Source of the DNA: Cubamyces lactineus
Lineage: Eukaryota; Basidiomycota; Agaricomycetes; Polyporales; Polyporaceae
NCBI GenBank assembly: GCA_022376465.1
Contig: JACDTU010000007.1
Span: forward strand, 806,001 to 870,000
Length of the DNA stretch: 64,000 nucleotides
Direction: 5' to 3'
Shown here: positions 24,892 to 37,277 of the stretch, in pieces
How positions within the stretch are numbered: position 1 is the first letter of the stretch
How the letters are laid out: the number at the start of each line of letters is the position of its first letter
The notes under the pieces: model-generated
The model's input: the letters and a program-made list of their open reading frames with translations, nothing else
What the model was told of the DNA's origin: nothing
Databases searched by the model: none
Position numbers and translations under genes: made by a program

Positions 24892-25358
24892 TCACTCCCT
24901 AGACCGGTCGGCAGTCTTCTCCACAAAGGCAAGGACGTCGTCGACCTTCTCGCCGACCTTCAGCGATGTCCATCGGATGACTCGGGGGTCGTGTCGCATG
25001 ATGCTGTTCAATCCACGCAACGTTGTTGGTGAGGCGTCGAACTGCATCGTCCAGTAACTGAAGTAGAGGGTATTGAACGGTGAGCTGTATGTTTCGAGGC
25101 TTGTTAGAACAGGGCACGCACTCTCCAATGTTGTAATACGTCTTTGCTCTCCGCATGCGCTGAGGCAACGTCCGCGTCCCCCAAGAGTCGAGCTTACGGA
25201 CTACGCCGCCATTGTCGAGGATGTGGGTCGCCGCGCGAGTGACGAGGTCCTTGATGTGTTTCTGTGGCACGTCACAACATGTTCCCCAAGCACGTCTGGC
25301 GTGTACTCACATATTCAGGATAGTGGGCGGCGATGCATACGAGCTGGTAGAAGGGCAT
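24892..25358 (-). CDS. MRP17: Mitochondrial small ribosomal subunit protein bS6m (MRP17-like)
   Basis: Three exons give about 127 residues: MPFYQLVCIAAHYPEY, HIKDLVTRAATHILDNGG, VRKLDSWGTRTLPQRMRR, then SPFNTLYFSYWTMQFDASP and RHDPRVIRWTSLK. This is the bacterial-type S6 fold, with the RKLDSWGTRxLPQR block typical of fungal mitochondrial S6 proteins. It binds 15S/12S-type rRNA in the mitochondrial small subunit (family knowledge). The start at 25358 matches the family N-terminus; there is no separate presequence, as is usual for this protein. The two introns are about 50 and 37 bases, the latter very short. It is transcribed divergently from Tudor-SN. Confidence 0.88.
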
Positions 25359-25602
25359 GGTGGCTGCAGACACAACGCAACGTCGGGCGCGTGAGATCCG
25401 AAGGGACAGCGAGGAGAGGGAAATATAGCGTGGGAAAGGCTGGACCCACACTACAGCGTCGGATCCACGTGGCCCGGAAAAGCAAGTCCAATCTGGCAGC
25501 GCTGGCAAGCCCCATCTGCCATCTGCCATCTCCCCCGTATTCCTCTCCTCCTCTCCTCCTCCCTTGCTGTCTGCACACAACCCGGCTCGTCTCGTCCTAG
25601 CC
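25359..25602. promoter_or_regulatory. Shared divergent promoter of bS6m and Tudor-SN genes
   Basis: Only 244 bases separate the two start codons, so both core promoters must lie here. The half next to Tudor-SN is pyrimidine-rich on the plus strand (TCCTCTCCTCCT-like tracts at about 25540-25565). No TATA box is seen, which fits housekeeping genes. Shared regulation is possible but not shown by the sequence. Confidence 0.55.
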
Positions 25603-28600
25603 ATGGCCATGAAAGCGGTGAGTTACTAGCGATGCTTGGAAGAAGGCGGACAGGCGAGCTGATCGTTCCGGCTGCTAATACGCGGTGTACCGTGCTGCTA
25701 TATAGATCGTGAAATGTATGGATTCCGAACGCGTCTCCTCCTCCGTTCCGTATCCTGAATATCATCGAGTATCCAGCCGTGATCTCTGGTGACTCTCTCC
25801 TCTTGCGCGGCTCCCCCGGTCCTCAAGGACAGATCCCAAAGGAGCGGTATGTGATCGCGTGTATCCTGCACCAGTCGCGTGCACATTGTGCTAACGCTGT
25901 CGCGCGCATGCACTAGCGTCCTGCATCTCGCCGATATTCAAGCACCACGTATGGGCACTGCGTCGCGCGATGATGAGGTGCGCAACAGCTTTCGAATCCC
26001 AGAGGTGCGATGAGCGTACTGATCTCAACACCGCAGGACTGGGCATTCGAGTCACGCGAATTCCTACGCGCTCTCGCTGTTGGCAAACCCGTCACGTTTA
26101 CTTCAACGCACGCCCTCCCTCCTAGCGACGATGTACCCCGCGACATCGGTACTGCAGAGATCAACGGAGTAGACCTCGCCTCCGAACTGCTTAAGAATGG
26201 CTGGGCGAAGCTCAAGGACCTGAAGCGTGATCCTACTGACGAAGACACACGCAAGCGGGAGATTGAGGCTGAAGCTCGCGCGGCGGGCAAGGGTATCTGG
26301 AACCCCCATGGACCCAAGGTGCGTGGCGGCGTGTATGTGTCCACATGACCCTCGCGCTGAAAGGTGGGTTCTGCAGGCGCGCGCAACGAACTACATGATG
26401 CCCACAGACTCGCAAGGCTTCCTGGCTGAGTATAAGGGCCAGCCAATTGACGGTAATGCGCGTGCACTACACATCAGAACTATAGGCTCATCCCTCGATA
26501 GGCCTTGTGGAGCAAGTGAAGGATGGCTCAACTCTGCGCATCCGTCTGTTGATGCCCGATGGCGACCACCAATTTGTTAACATCGCGCTTGCGGGCGTGA
26601 GGTGTCCGCGTGTCGCCAGCAAGCAAGGTGAGGCCTCGGAGCAATGGGGCGAAGAGGTGGGTCATGCGCGTGCTCATGTGGGCAAATTGCGAATATGTTC
26701 ACATGTTGCTTGCTGCAGGCCAAGTTCTTTACGGAGTCGCGTCTTCTGCAGCGCTATGTCAAGGTAACGCTTCTCTCCCTACCAAACGCCGCTCCCACAC
26801 CGTTCCAAGCGGGTGCGAACGCGACCGCTCCTCCTCCCGCAACCATCTTCATTGGCACCGGTAAGGGCGATTAAGTCTTTGCTAGATTGTGTCGGTCCCT
26901 GATGCAGTATCAGTCCTCCACCCCGCCGGCAATGTCGCCGAACACCTTGTATCTGCGGGTCTTGCGAGAGTTGTCGACTGGCACGCAGGCATGCTCGCGA
27001 GCAGCGGCGGCATGGAGCGCCTCCGCGCTGCAGAGAAGGTGGCAAAGGAGAAGCGCGCATATCTCTACGCCAACGCGCCTGCCCCTTCTGCCAAGTCGAA
27101 CGGCGCCGCGCTCAACGGCAGCTCTCGGTCATTTGATGCTACCGTTATACGCGTGTGGAGCGCGGACCAGATTTCGGTCGTAGACAGGGAGACGGGCAAG
27201 GAGAGGCGGCTGCAGCTGAGTTCGACAAGGGGACCCAGGTCTGTACCGCGTAGTTGTCCTTGTTGTTGCTGCGATGTGGTGCTGACGACTCTGCAGGCCC
27301 TCAGATCCCAAGCAAGCATATTGGGCACAGGAGGCCCGCGAATTCCTGCGCAAGCGTCTCATCGGCAAGCATGTAAAGGTACACATAGACTTCATCCGAC
27401 CTCGCGAAGGCGAGTTCGAGGAGCGCGAGTGTGCTACTGTACGATACGGCGGACAGAATTTGTTAGTTCGTTACGTGCATTCCGGGTGAGATGTTACTAA
27501 GGTCTTCACAGGAACATTGCAGAGCAACTGATCGAGAAGGGCCTCGCGACGGCTGTACGGCATAAACGCGACGACGAGGACCGTTCGCCGGAGTATGACA
27601 AGCTTATGGCCGCGGAGCAAGCGTGCGTCTCGACTTGCACACCTCGCACCCGCTATGTTTGTTAACTAATAAGCTTACAGAGCAGCGGCTGAAGGCCGGG
27701 GTCTCCATTCCGGGAAAGACATGCCCGCGCCGAAGCAGCCCCTGAACATCTCCGAGGTACGTCTGTTACCTCCAAGCCCATCATACAAGCTCATGACACG
27801 ACCGCATGGCAGTCCGCACACCGCGCGACCACGTTTGTCAACGGCTTCAAGCGACTAGGGCGCATCCCGGCCATTGTCGAGTATGTCGCTGCGGGGTCCC
27901 GCTTCAAGTACGTACGACACACTCTTCGGTTTCGCGGGGACGAAGCTCATAGCCATTTGCAGGATCTACCTTCCCAAGGACAACCAGGTGCTGACCCTCG
28001 TGCTCAGCGGCGTCCGTGCGCCACGCACTGCGCGCAATGCATCAGAGTCGAGCGAGCCCTATGGCCTGGAGTCGGCCGAGTTTGCCACCCGTCGGTACAT
28101 GCAGCGTGATGTCGAGATTGAGATTCACGACGCGGACAAGTCTGGTGGCTTCATTGGCGCACTCTACCTAAACAAGACCGAAAACGCTGCGATCACACTG
28201 GTCAAGGAGGGTCTTGCGACCGTCCACCCGTACTCGGCAGACAACCTCTCTTGGGCCAAGCAGCTGTACGATGCCGAGGTGCGTCGATCTCTTGAGGAAA
28301 ATGACTTTCCTCTGGTATACTCACCTTGATCCCGTAACCACGCAGGATGAAGCAAAACAAGCGAAGCGCAACGTAGGTCGCTTCCGAGTCTCGTCGGGAG
28401 TATCATGCTAACCGAGCCTGCAACTAGATTTGGAAGGACTACGACGAAGCAGCCGAGCAGGCCACCGAGGCACCCGCAGAGGACGCCAACGGGCCGCTCA
28501 AGACCGAGTACTTGGACGTCATCATCAGCGACGTGCGCACCAAGCCGCACTTCGCGTTCTCGATCCAGATCCTCAACACCGAGGGCATCGCCTCGCTCGA

Positions 28601-29286
28601 GCAGCTCATGCGCGAGTTCTCGCTCCACCACAAGACCGTCGCCGCCCCTGCTGCAGGCTTTGTCCCCCGCGCGGGCGACCTCGTGTCCGCCAAGTTCTCC
28701 GACGGGCAGTGGTACCGTGCACGCGTGCGCCGCGCGTCCCCGATCAAAAAGGAGGCCGAGGTGACGTTCATCGACTACGGCAACCAGGACACGGTGGGCT
28801 TCTCGGACATCCGCCCGCTCGACCCTCGGTTCCGCTCGCTCCCCGGCCAGGCGCACGACGCGCGTCTCAGGTGCGTCTCTTTCCAGCTCTCGTTCGCTTC
28901 CCCGTTTCTTCTCCGTTCTCATGCCACGGCCTCGTTGCAGCTTCGTCAAGCTCGTGCCCGCGGAGAGTGAGTACCACGAGGAGGCTGTAGATCGGTTCCG
29001 TCAGCTCTGCGAAGGCCGTAAGCTCGTGGCGAACATAGACCACAAGGAGGGTTCTCTCCTGCACCTCCGCCTTATCGACCCCACCAACCCTGCCGTCGCA
29101 CACGATCCCTATGAATCGATCAACGTCGAGCTTGTGCGTGAGGGTCTTGCTACGGTCGATAAGAAGGGCTGCAGGTACCTCTCGTCGTACCCCGCGATGG
29201 CGAAGAAGCTTCAGGAGGCCATCACGACCGCCAAGCGCGACCGTGCGGGCATGTTCGAGTTCGGCGACGTCGAGGAGGACGATTGA
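25603..29286 (+). CDS. SND1: Tudor-SN / SND1 (staphylococcal nuclease domains plus Tudor)
   Basis: The protein has about 900 residues: four staphylococcal-nuclease-like repeats, then a Tudor domain inserted in a fifth. Repeat 1 starts MAMKAIVKSVISGDS and has LRGSPGP, VLHLADIQAPR and WAFESREFLR. Later repeats show VEQVKDGSTLRIRL, FDATVIRVWSADQISV and VEYVAAGSRFKIYLP. The Tudor domain has PRAGDLVSAKFSDGQWYRARV and VTFIDYGNQDTV, with aromatic residues in place for dimethylarginine binding. The protein acts in RNA handling and stress granules in other eukaryotes (family knowledge). The 5' end is cut very finely: exon 1 is 25603-25617 (15 nt), exon 2 is 25706-25715 (10 nt), exon 3 begins at 25777. 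The stop follows an acidic FEFGDVEEDD tail. Confidence 0.92.
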
Positions 29287-29581
29287 ACGGGTACATAGGG
29301 TGATTTACGGGATGAGATATATCGTGTTGTACAAGTCGCCGCTGTAGCGTAGCTATCCACCACTGTGCAAGAGAGAAGCAAGCTGATTAGCATTGTGTAT
29401 ATAGTGTTGACGAAGGTGATCTACAGGAGAGGTTCTACGGTTTGGTATAAGCAGCATATATGCGAACTAACTAGCACTGAAGTGGGATTGCTTGTGTATG
29501 GCGTAACATGGTCAAATAGCGATTCTTTGAGGAATATATGCAGTAAGGTAAGCAAGAAGGAGTGGAGATGGATCATGGTGA

Positions 29582-31690
29582 TCAAGGGAGGATTTCATGG
29601 TAGGTTACATTCTTCGTGCTCGTCTGCCCCGGCAGCAGGCGAACCTTCGCATGGCTCCGATGGCGGATGCGCGACAGCGCCGTATACAGCTGCCCATGAG
29701 AGAACACAGGTTTGGTGAGGTCTACACCGACGACGTCGAGTGTCAAGCCCTGGCAGCTGTTGAACGTCGTCGCGTAAGCCGGCGCGAGCGGGAACTGCCT
29801 GCGGAGGAGAGTATGGCCCGAGTCCAGCGTCGCGGTGAACGGGATGCGGGAGATCACGACGTCCTCAGCGTCGATCCCACTGACACCGCCGACTCCGCGC
29901 AGAATGCGCACGGTGACGATGCGCCGGCCGATGTGCATGACGACGACGCGCGTGTTCTTGACGAGCCCACGGTCCGGCGCGAAGTTGCACATCAGGCGGT
30001 ACACGCCGTGCACCTTCACGTTCAGCGTGTGCGCGGGAATGCCTGGGATCGCTTCGTGGCGCGCCTGCGCGAGTATGAGCGCGGGGTCGGTATTGTCGAT
30101 GTCCTCGGGCGACTGCAGACTGTCCGCAGCGTGGAATGTGCGGTGGTAGCCGTCGATGCGGGAGAGGATCTCATCGTTGTAGTCGTCGACTTGGCTGTTT
30201 GTGGGGGCGAGGATCGCACGCTTGAGGCAGAGAGCGGGGTCGCGCAGGACGTCGATTGGGTAAACGAAGTCGATCAGCTCGTTCCGGTCATGCACTTTCT
30301 GCAGGATGTCTAGGGGCACGTGCGGTCCTGCGCCGTCGCCGATGAGATCGACGAACTCTGCGTAAGACAGGTCGTCGGCGTTGCGGATCGGCTTGTGGAG
30401 GCGGTATACAGAGAAATGGTCCCATAGCGGAGACGAGATGATGGACGAGTTTACAACGTCGCTGCGGGTCCCATTTCTGACCACTGGGCACGTCTGCCTA
30501 AAATCTCCTAACAGGACGACGACCTTGCCGCCCCATGGCAGGTTGTTGCGCATGACACGCCGGCAAGTAGCCTCGACGCACGATAACACTGCGCTTTTGG
30601 CCATAGGTGCTTCGTCCCAGATTATCACTGAGGCTTCGCGTATGAGCTCGCCTCGTGAGTCGTGGGGTTCGATAGGAGATATGAGCTCCTTGTTCTCATC
30701 TCCTACTGGCACCTGCATACAATATCAGTGCTTTGCTACCAGTTTGGAAGCATACTTGCACACCTTGAAGACAGAGTGGGTAGTTTTGCCTCCTGGATAT
30801 AGCTGCGCGGCGAAAGCCGATGTCGCCGTCGGCAGCACAACATGCCCCGCCGAGCGCAGCTTGTTACAGATCGTATTCACCAGGAAAGTCTTCCCCCGCC
30901 CCGCCTTGCCGTCGACGAATGCGCACAATGGACGTCTGTGCGTGACCGCATCCATAATTTCGGTGTAGATTTGGTACTGCTCCGCATTGAGCTTCGAGAC
31001 AGCGGTGGCAGAACGCGCGGCGAGGATTTGGGTGTCTGGCTTCCACTTCGCGAGCTCAACCTCGACTTCGCGGCTGTGGAAGGCGGGTTCGGGAAGGCCA
31101 TAGGTCGCGAGGGACTTGCCGTGTTCTCCCAACGCCCGCTGAATCTCCTGCAACGCCTCATTCACTCCAATGTTCACATTTCCAGACTCCACAATGAAGT
31201 CTTGAGCGAGCGCGTCTTGGAACGTGTTCCATATTGCTACGGGGGAAGGCACGGAGTCGTTGACCAAGAGATGGACGAAAAACTGGCGCAGCTGCTGGGG
31301 TGTCTTCAAGGTCTGTACGGCTTCCGCGAGCGCATGCTCTATTTTGTGGCCTCTTCTGATGAACGGTGCGCTACGCTTAGAGGGACCGGGTACGTTGTTA
31401 GAGGGAGAGGGGGCAGGGGCGGGGGGAACCCCTCGAGGTTCCACGAAAGAGGTTGCAAGCGTAGCGTAACAAGAGCATCCGTGTCTCAAGGAAGCGAGCT
31501 TGAGCGGAATCACTATGACAATACATTCGTCGTTGTCAGAAACTCCTACGGCAATAGGAACGGAGATGGGCGTACGCGAACGAGGGGGCCCATTTTGTAT
31601 GCGGACCGTAGCCCGTGGTCTCGCACTACTCAGCGCATTCTTCCACATATGCCCTCTCGTACCAAGAGCAGCACGCTGCAAAAGAGGCAA
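29582..31690 (-). CDS. Pif1-like helicase, Helitron-type, lacking the Rep nuclease region
   Basis: There are two exons (30764-31690 and 29582-30712) joined across a 51-base intron. Motifs run in order: Walker A GKAGRGKTFLVN, IIWDEAPM (Walker B), LLGDFRQTCPV, KRAILAPTN, TFNSCQGLTLDVVGVDL and YTALSR. The segment before Walker A (TPQQLRQFFVHLL, ALGEHGKSLATYGLPEP) is the pre-helicase part seen in Helitron transposases, not in cellular Pif1. No HUH Rep nuclease or zinc-finger part is found upstream before the ferric reductase, so this looks like a truncated Helitron transposase or a helicase-only copy. The reading frame is intact over about 690 codons, without stops or frameshifts, which suggests recent arrival or retained function. 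The true N-terminus is uncertain; 31690 is only the first ATG. Confidence 0.8.
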
Positions 31691-32126
31691 GCAGGACAGA
31701 GAGGAAGAGACCAGGCCTGCCGAAGTCGAGTCGAGTCTTGCTCGACGTTGAGCGCAAAGGTCTCGCAGCTTTCACAAATTCCAAGACAGTCAATGGGCGC
31801 TAACTGCGCTTTGGGCGTCTACCCATGGGAGCAGGTAGTAGAGATTCAATATTCAACTTCTACCTAGGACGAGCACAACGATAAAATTGGCTCCAAAGTT
31901 GTAATGATATGATATACCGCCGGCCCTCATATGAGGCCGCAATTACATATTTCTATGCAGAGCATCAATGCTGTAACTGACATCATCACACGTAACTCAG
32001 TCATTTCTGAGTACGCCGAAGAAACCGAGACAGTTCGCTTCCTCGATATATCTCTGGCGAAGTCCTCACCAACTGCGAAGTTTACAATGTCAGCATGCTT
32101 CGCCCATGGTGCCACGGCTTGCGAAC
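31691..32126. other. Gap between the helicase and ferric reductase genes
   Basis: This is the 5' flank of the helicase and the 3' flank of the ferric reductase. No Rep nuclease motif (two-His or Tyr-containing) is seen in any frame. A minus-strand splice donor at 32130 leaves open a short last exon for the reductase here. Confidence 0.5.
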
Positions 32127-34659
32127 TCACCTGTAGCTTTCTTGATGGAGATAGATCTCCGAGCAACGCGCCCTGCCTCTAGCAATAGCGAGCTCGCACT
32201 CAGACACCGCGTTGCCTACATCGAAATTGAACGACTCCGGGCCACAAGCTGACGTGCACCGCGTCGTGAGCTAATCGGATCATTACGAGGGAGCTTCGCG
32301 GTATGTACTCACCGGCGATGCCAACGGTGCCAGCCTCTTCACAGAATCCACTGACAATGTCTCGAAGCACCGGGCGGCCGTAGTCCTTCGTTATTGCCTG
32401 CTCAAGTCCGCTCTTCTCGCTAGTAGAAGACGTCTCATCCGTGGTCGTAGCGGAGATGCCTGTGATATAATAAGATATCCTCACGGAGAAGCCCTCGGAA
32501 GCACCTTTCGCCGCGGCGGAAAGAACATCTTCGAACCAGGTCAAGGTACCTGGTACAAACGGACTGTATGAGTGGCGAACGGAAGTACACCTGACGACGA
32601 GGCGAACTTACAGGGCGTGCGCACGGCCCATACGAGGTGTACGTTGCGGCACATCTGAGAAGAGTCCTTCACAGAGTTCCGCACGATGTCGAGCAGCAGG
32701 GGGACGACGAAGGTGATACCTGAAGTACAATCCTCGTTTAACACATGTTTCAGAGTGTTGAATGAAGTAATATAGCGGACCTGAACCTCCAGCAAGCAGA
32801 AGAACCCGATCGTAAACCTTCAGGTTCCCCTCGACGCCACCATACGGCCCGTCGAGCAGTACGCGCGACGAGCGCAACCCGCCGCCTTGACACAGGGTCG
32901 CGAGCCTCTTCGTGATGCCTCCGTGGACCTTAACATACAGCTCCATCGTACAGACACTGTCCTCAGAGGTGCTCCCGCCGGATAGCGTCGCAACGGTGAA
33001 AGGGTGGGACGTCGCAGCGTGAACGCCGAGGTCGAGGAAGCGAATGAAGAAGTGTTGACCGGCACTCCACTTGAGTTTGCTCGGTATGGTCACCTTGACT
33101 GCGTCCCCGGGGAGTGCCTCGAAGGCAGCTACGTCGGTGCAGAAGCTGTTATAGAAGGTGCGGCCGAACCGTACGAGCCACGAAACAACGTATAGACCTG
33201 CGGCAGCACCGATATAGTCCCTGCAGCAAATCTTAGCATTGCATGGATGCATGAGGAGAAGGCGCGTACCAAGAGGTGAGGCGGAAATTGCAGTGAACGA
33301 AGAGTGCAGCGACGAAAACACCGCTTGCACTATCCTTGCGATCAGCAACGAGAAACGCAGCGTCCAATTATTGCGACGTACATAAAGTGCAACCTGTGAA
33401 GGAAAGTGAGCACAGTGCTAGAGCAGCAAAAGACCAGGATCATACGCACTTCTTGAACGTCTCGTAGTACCGGTTCCTGCAAAGCCGTCAGTCTTAGCCG
33501 GAGATCGGAAGTTGGTGTAGTATCGGATCTACCTGATAGGACCCCAAGACATGAACACCAGCCACGTCTGATGCACAGAACCGCAACGCGTCAGCCGTCT
33601 GCTCGCATTGACGATAACTGTGAGCATGAACGTACCTGAGGCACAAGCGCAGCGACACCAGTCCAATACCACGGCGTAGTGTTCCAATTGGTCGTCATCT
33701 CACCCATTCGGATGCTCTGAACGATGAACGGGAACGTGTGGATGAGCGACGTAATATCTGCCAAGGGACTTCAGTCCTCGGCACGATGCTCTCGCAATAC
33801 ACAAAGGGAGACGCACACATGATCCACGCAGACCACCGGTGGTAGACCTGCAGCTTCTCGTGCGAAACGCCCGTCAAGATGCCGATGAGGTTGACTTTCG
33901 TCGCGAACACTCTTTTCAGGTATCAGGACTCGGGTCGGACACTACACCGGTGAGTGACAGAAAGAAATACATACAGAAGGAATGGGAGAATCGCGACTGA
34001 GATCCAGCCAGATCGCGTAGCAATCGGGGGACTGTGCCCCATCGCGATGTTAGGCCACAGATACGGATGCACAGAGAATGCCAATGCTAGAGAGGATGCG
34101 TTGACTTCCTTTGGTAACAGTGAGACATCAGGAGCTCAATGACGCACCAGCGAAGTAGGTTATCATCCCGAGGACGATGACAATGGCACTCAGAGGCGGC
34201 GAGTAGTATTGAACCTGGGTCGCTCGAAACTGTTTGGCACCCAACGCCCTCGATAACGCGACAGCCCTGGTATACAGCGGGATCTTGTGAATATCTCCGA
34301 TTGCGCTATATAATTCGTCAAGATTATACACAAGACACGCCATCTTAGCCTTCAAGCTTACTTGTCGTTCTCTCCCTTGGTTTGGCGCAGACGAAACACG
34401 GCATTGCCAATCGCGAAGAAAGCGATGGCAGCACAGAAGAAATAGACAGTCGACAGACCGTAATCCCAATCAGCAGTATACCACTGGAAGGTATGGTGAG
34501 AGTGGGCAATATGGGAGGAAAAGCAGGGTAGCAACGCACGTCGTGCCAGGGAGTACGAATCAATTCGATTTGCCAGGGAGTCATCGCCGTGTAGTTGTAC
34601 CCCGATGGCACCCGCGACGAGTGCCAGAGCACAGGGTGTTTCAACCACATGCGAGTCAT
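32127..34659 (-). CDS. Ferric/cupric reductase transmembrane component (FRE family)
   Basis: The protein carries electrons from cytosolic NADPH through FAD and two hemes across the plasma membrane to reduce external Fe(III) or Cu(II) before uptake. The N-terminal half has several membrane segments (WYTADWDYGLSTVYFFCAAI, AIVIVLGMITYFAG). The heme-binding block contains LTGVSHEKLQVYHRWSAW and a later His in HTFPF. The FAD domain shows HPFTVATLSGG, and the NADPH domain has LLLAGGSG and the terminal CGPESFNFDVGNAVSECELA and CSEIYLHQESYR. Roughly ten introns are needed. I choose the ATG at 34659 (MTRMWLKHPVLW) over 34731 because the TATA box at 34742-34749 is only 11 bases from the latter. The stop at 32127 directly follows a possible splice donor, so the last few residues may differ. 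Confidence 0.87.
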
Positions 34660-34741
34660 CTTTGCAGAGGAGTAGAGAACGCGAGAGAACAAAGGCAACG
34701 GTCGATCTGGAGAGAAAAACTTGCACGCCAAACTCGTTGGG

Positions 34742-34749
34742 CTTTTATA
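34742..34749 (-). promoter_or_regulatory. TATA box of the ferric reductase gene
   Basis: On the minus strand the sequence reads TATAAAAG, 83 bases upstream of the ATG at 34659. Transcription would start near 34715, inside the first upstream ATG context, which decides the start codon in favour of 34659. A strong TATA box fits a gene switched by iron or copper supply, though no known iron-factor site was verified. Confidence 0.6.
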
Positions 34750-37277
34750 ACGGCGCCTATGCCGGCGTTACTGTGTGATACCTGCAGGTAACGCTCTCAT
34801 AAGCTCAAGCCCACCAAGGCTAGCTTCTGCGACGAGGATGCACCTCTGGTGAGCAGCGAGATCAATCCGCCGTTGTGGGGGCAGGTGTTGTAGGACTCGG
34901 CAAGGCTCGCAAGTAGAAGAATTTCGTGCGCCCTTATCTGGTTCGCCACCAGTGTACCACCTACGCAAACACTAGAAAGCAACCCCATCTCATCGACGCG
35001 CAGACATGTTTCTCTGTTCGATGCATGCAGAGGGCATCTACGAGCATGAACACGCGACTTGGTCCGTGAGAAAATCGAGATCACTCGAAAGGCTGCCGGC
35101 CCCATAATGGCATAGCAGGCTCGATGAACTGACATCTCAGTGATCACGACACAACCACAGACTATCTCGTCGTTCAAGAATATAAATCTAGCCGCGAGAA
35201 AGGGGGCTAAGGTTATCGGGATGCTCAGTAGATACTGAGAATGCCGTTCCAGCCATACTGCCTCCCATCCAATGCGGACGAGAGCAGTGTGGCTAGAGCA
35301 CACTCGATGTATACAATAACATTACCAGAATAGAAACAGATAGTACTTGATCGTAGCAAGGCCACCCTCTCGTATGTTGTAGCAAGACTAGCTACGGGTT
35401 GATAGCTAGTCCTGTCCAGCATGATCGAGTAAACATGCAGATGAATTATCGTGATAGGACATACCTTCGGCTACACCCTCTGGGATGAGTCGAACCACGA
35501 GATGGCTCGTGGCGTTGAATAGGATCGTATACCGAAGGTGTTTGAATGCGTACCAAAGCTATATAGTGAGAACTATATAGCTTCATCTGTTTACAGTGTG
35601 ATCGCTCCAACTCCTTAGAGGTTTCGTAGGGATACGAAGAGCAGGGGTCCAAGACCGCCTCCAGTACAAAGGCATCCTAGAGAGTCCGTAAGTATGCATG
35701 AAAGCATACAGCGCAGATTTGTAGAATATAGAGCGTGCAAGATGATACTCGAGATGTGAGCCATGCCAGAGCGTCAACACGTGAGTTTCTACCGTATAAG
35801 CGAGTGTCATGGTCCTTCGCGTCGACTTCCCGAGATGCAAAGGCAGGAAGATGCGTAAGTTAGCAGTGACAACCCAGTTATGCAGTGGTAGTTGCCAGGA
35901 AGCGCTGCCAGTGCCCAGTGCCAGGGAATTCGAACCAACCGGGACGAGAGCATGGAACCGCGCAAAAGACAAGATGAACGCGAGGCGCTGTCACATCTGT
36001 ATGAAGCAGCCTCAGTAGGATGAACGGTGCGAGCAGCTAGAGTATCCACGATGGCCACAGACGTGCTTGGGAAGATGGAGGACGACGTAGACGAACATCG
36101 AGTGGTGGCGAGATGAGGCAATTTTGCTGCCGCGTCCGGGACGGGCGCCTGATCCGATGTTCTCGGAATCACCAACCCCCACTGGCACCGACAACTACCG
36201 CAGTTCCAGCTATGATACGGCGTGCACATTGCTAAAGCCCTCCGACACCATAGCAGTCGGGAGCGCAGTAGATGCTCCCTGAATTTCTAGAGAGACGGCC
36301 AGCACTACTTCAGTATCACAGTACATCGTCAATGACCAGTCTATCATCGGCTCTGTATTCGCGCGAGCCCCAGCTGCGCTGTTCAATCCATACCATGATT
36401 CTAAGTTAGCCACTAACGCTACAAAACATGAACTCAGATAGGTTAGAGAGATTGCCCGCAGTCTTGCCACGCGAGTACTAATGAGTCCCCTTCACTTCGG
36501 AGTGGTGAGGTTTAGAGGACATCACAGAGCCCTCGAGATATCTGCAAGTGCGGCAGGCGCGAACGTCATCCGGCCTCCTAGGCTCAAGATGCGCACGGCT
36601 GAGAACGGTCTATCTCCGCAACCAGGAATTTCCTTCGGTTGAAAGTTTTCGGGGAATATATACAAGTACGGAGGCGAAGCTCAGGGCCTTTGGTCGGCTT
36701 CTGCGAGAGTTTAACGACATCGCAAGAGGAGGCAGTACCAGTTACCTTTGTGGTTTGCAAGATGCGTGATATGGGTTGAACACGGAGATGCGTTAATCGA
36801 AGGTTGCCCGAAAAGTTGGAGGACCATGTAGTATTTGTGCGTACATACAGTGGGGCCGATCATCCCCTCGACCCTGTGTCAGCGAGTTGAGTTTATGTTG
36901 TTGTTTGCATGCCTTCCACAACTCCGTGCCGAGTGGGGACAACGACAACTTTGGCACTGTTATCATGCTCGTGTGGATGACAAACTCCGTCAGGAACGGC
37001 CACCCTGGATCTCTGAGGCTACGGATAGCTATTCTGTCTTGTGGTCACACAACGGAGAGCTGGGCGAGGTGGCTGACGTTGCTGCCGTAACAGATGGTGA
37101 GATGGATATGCACGCCTCCATCGCGAGGGGATCCGGTGACATCGTGGCGGCAAGATAGCTCCCTCGGCATGTCCTTCGTAACGCAAACCTCTCCGGACGG
37201 CGCTCTGGCAAATATAAACGTGTGTAGTGCGCCCCTACGTGGATACCTGTAAGGATACTCAGTGCCTCTAGTCTGCA
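34750..37277. other. 2.5-kb region without a recognisable gene
   Basis: Several minus-strand frames (34797-35303, 35583-35972, 36210-36470) contain hydrophobic stretches and vaguely recall fungal multi-pass membrane proteins. They do not join in frame and carry no conserved motif. They may be a decayed membrane-protein gene or chance. Nothing here can be called a gene. Confidence 0.45.

Noticed and set aside
30842..31867. 341-codon plus-strand open frame
   Set aside because: It is antisense to the helicase exon with Walker A and is explained as a shadow of that GC-rich coding sequence.
34797..36470. Minus-strand frames resembling a multi-pass membrane protein
   Set aside because: Hydrophobic pieces do not join in frame by plausible introns and carry no conserved signature; a decayed gene remains possible.
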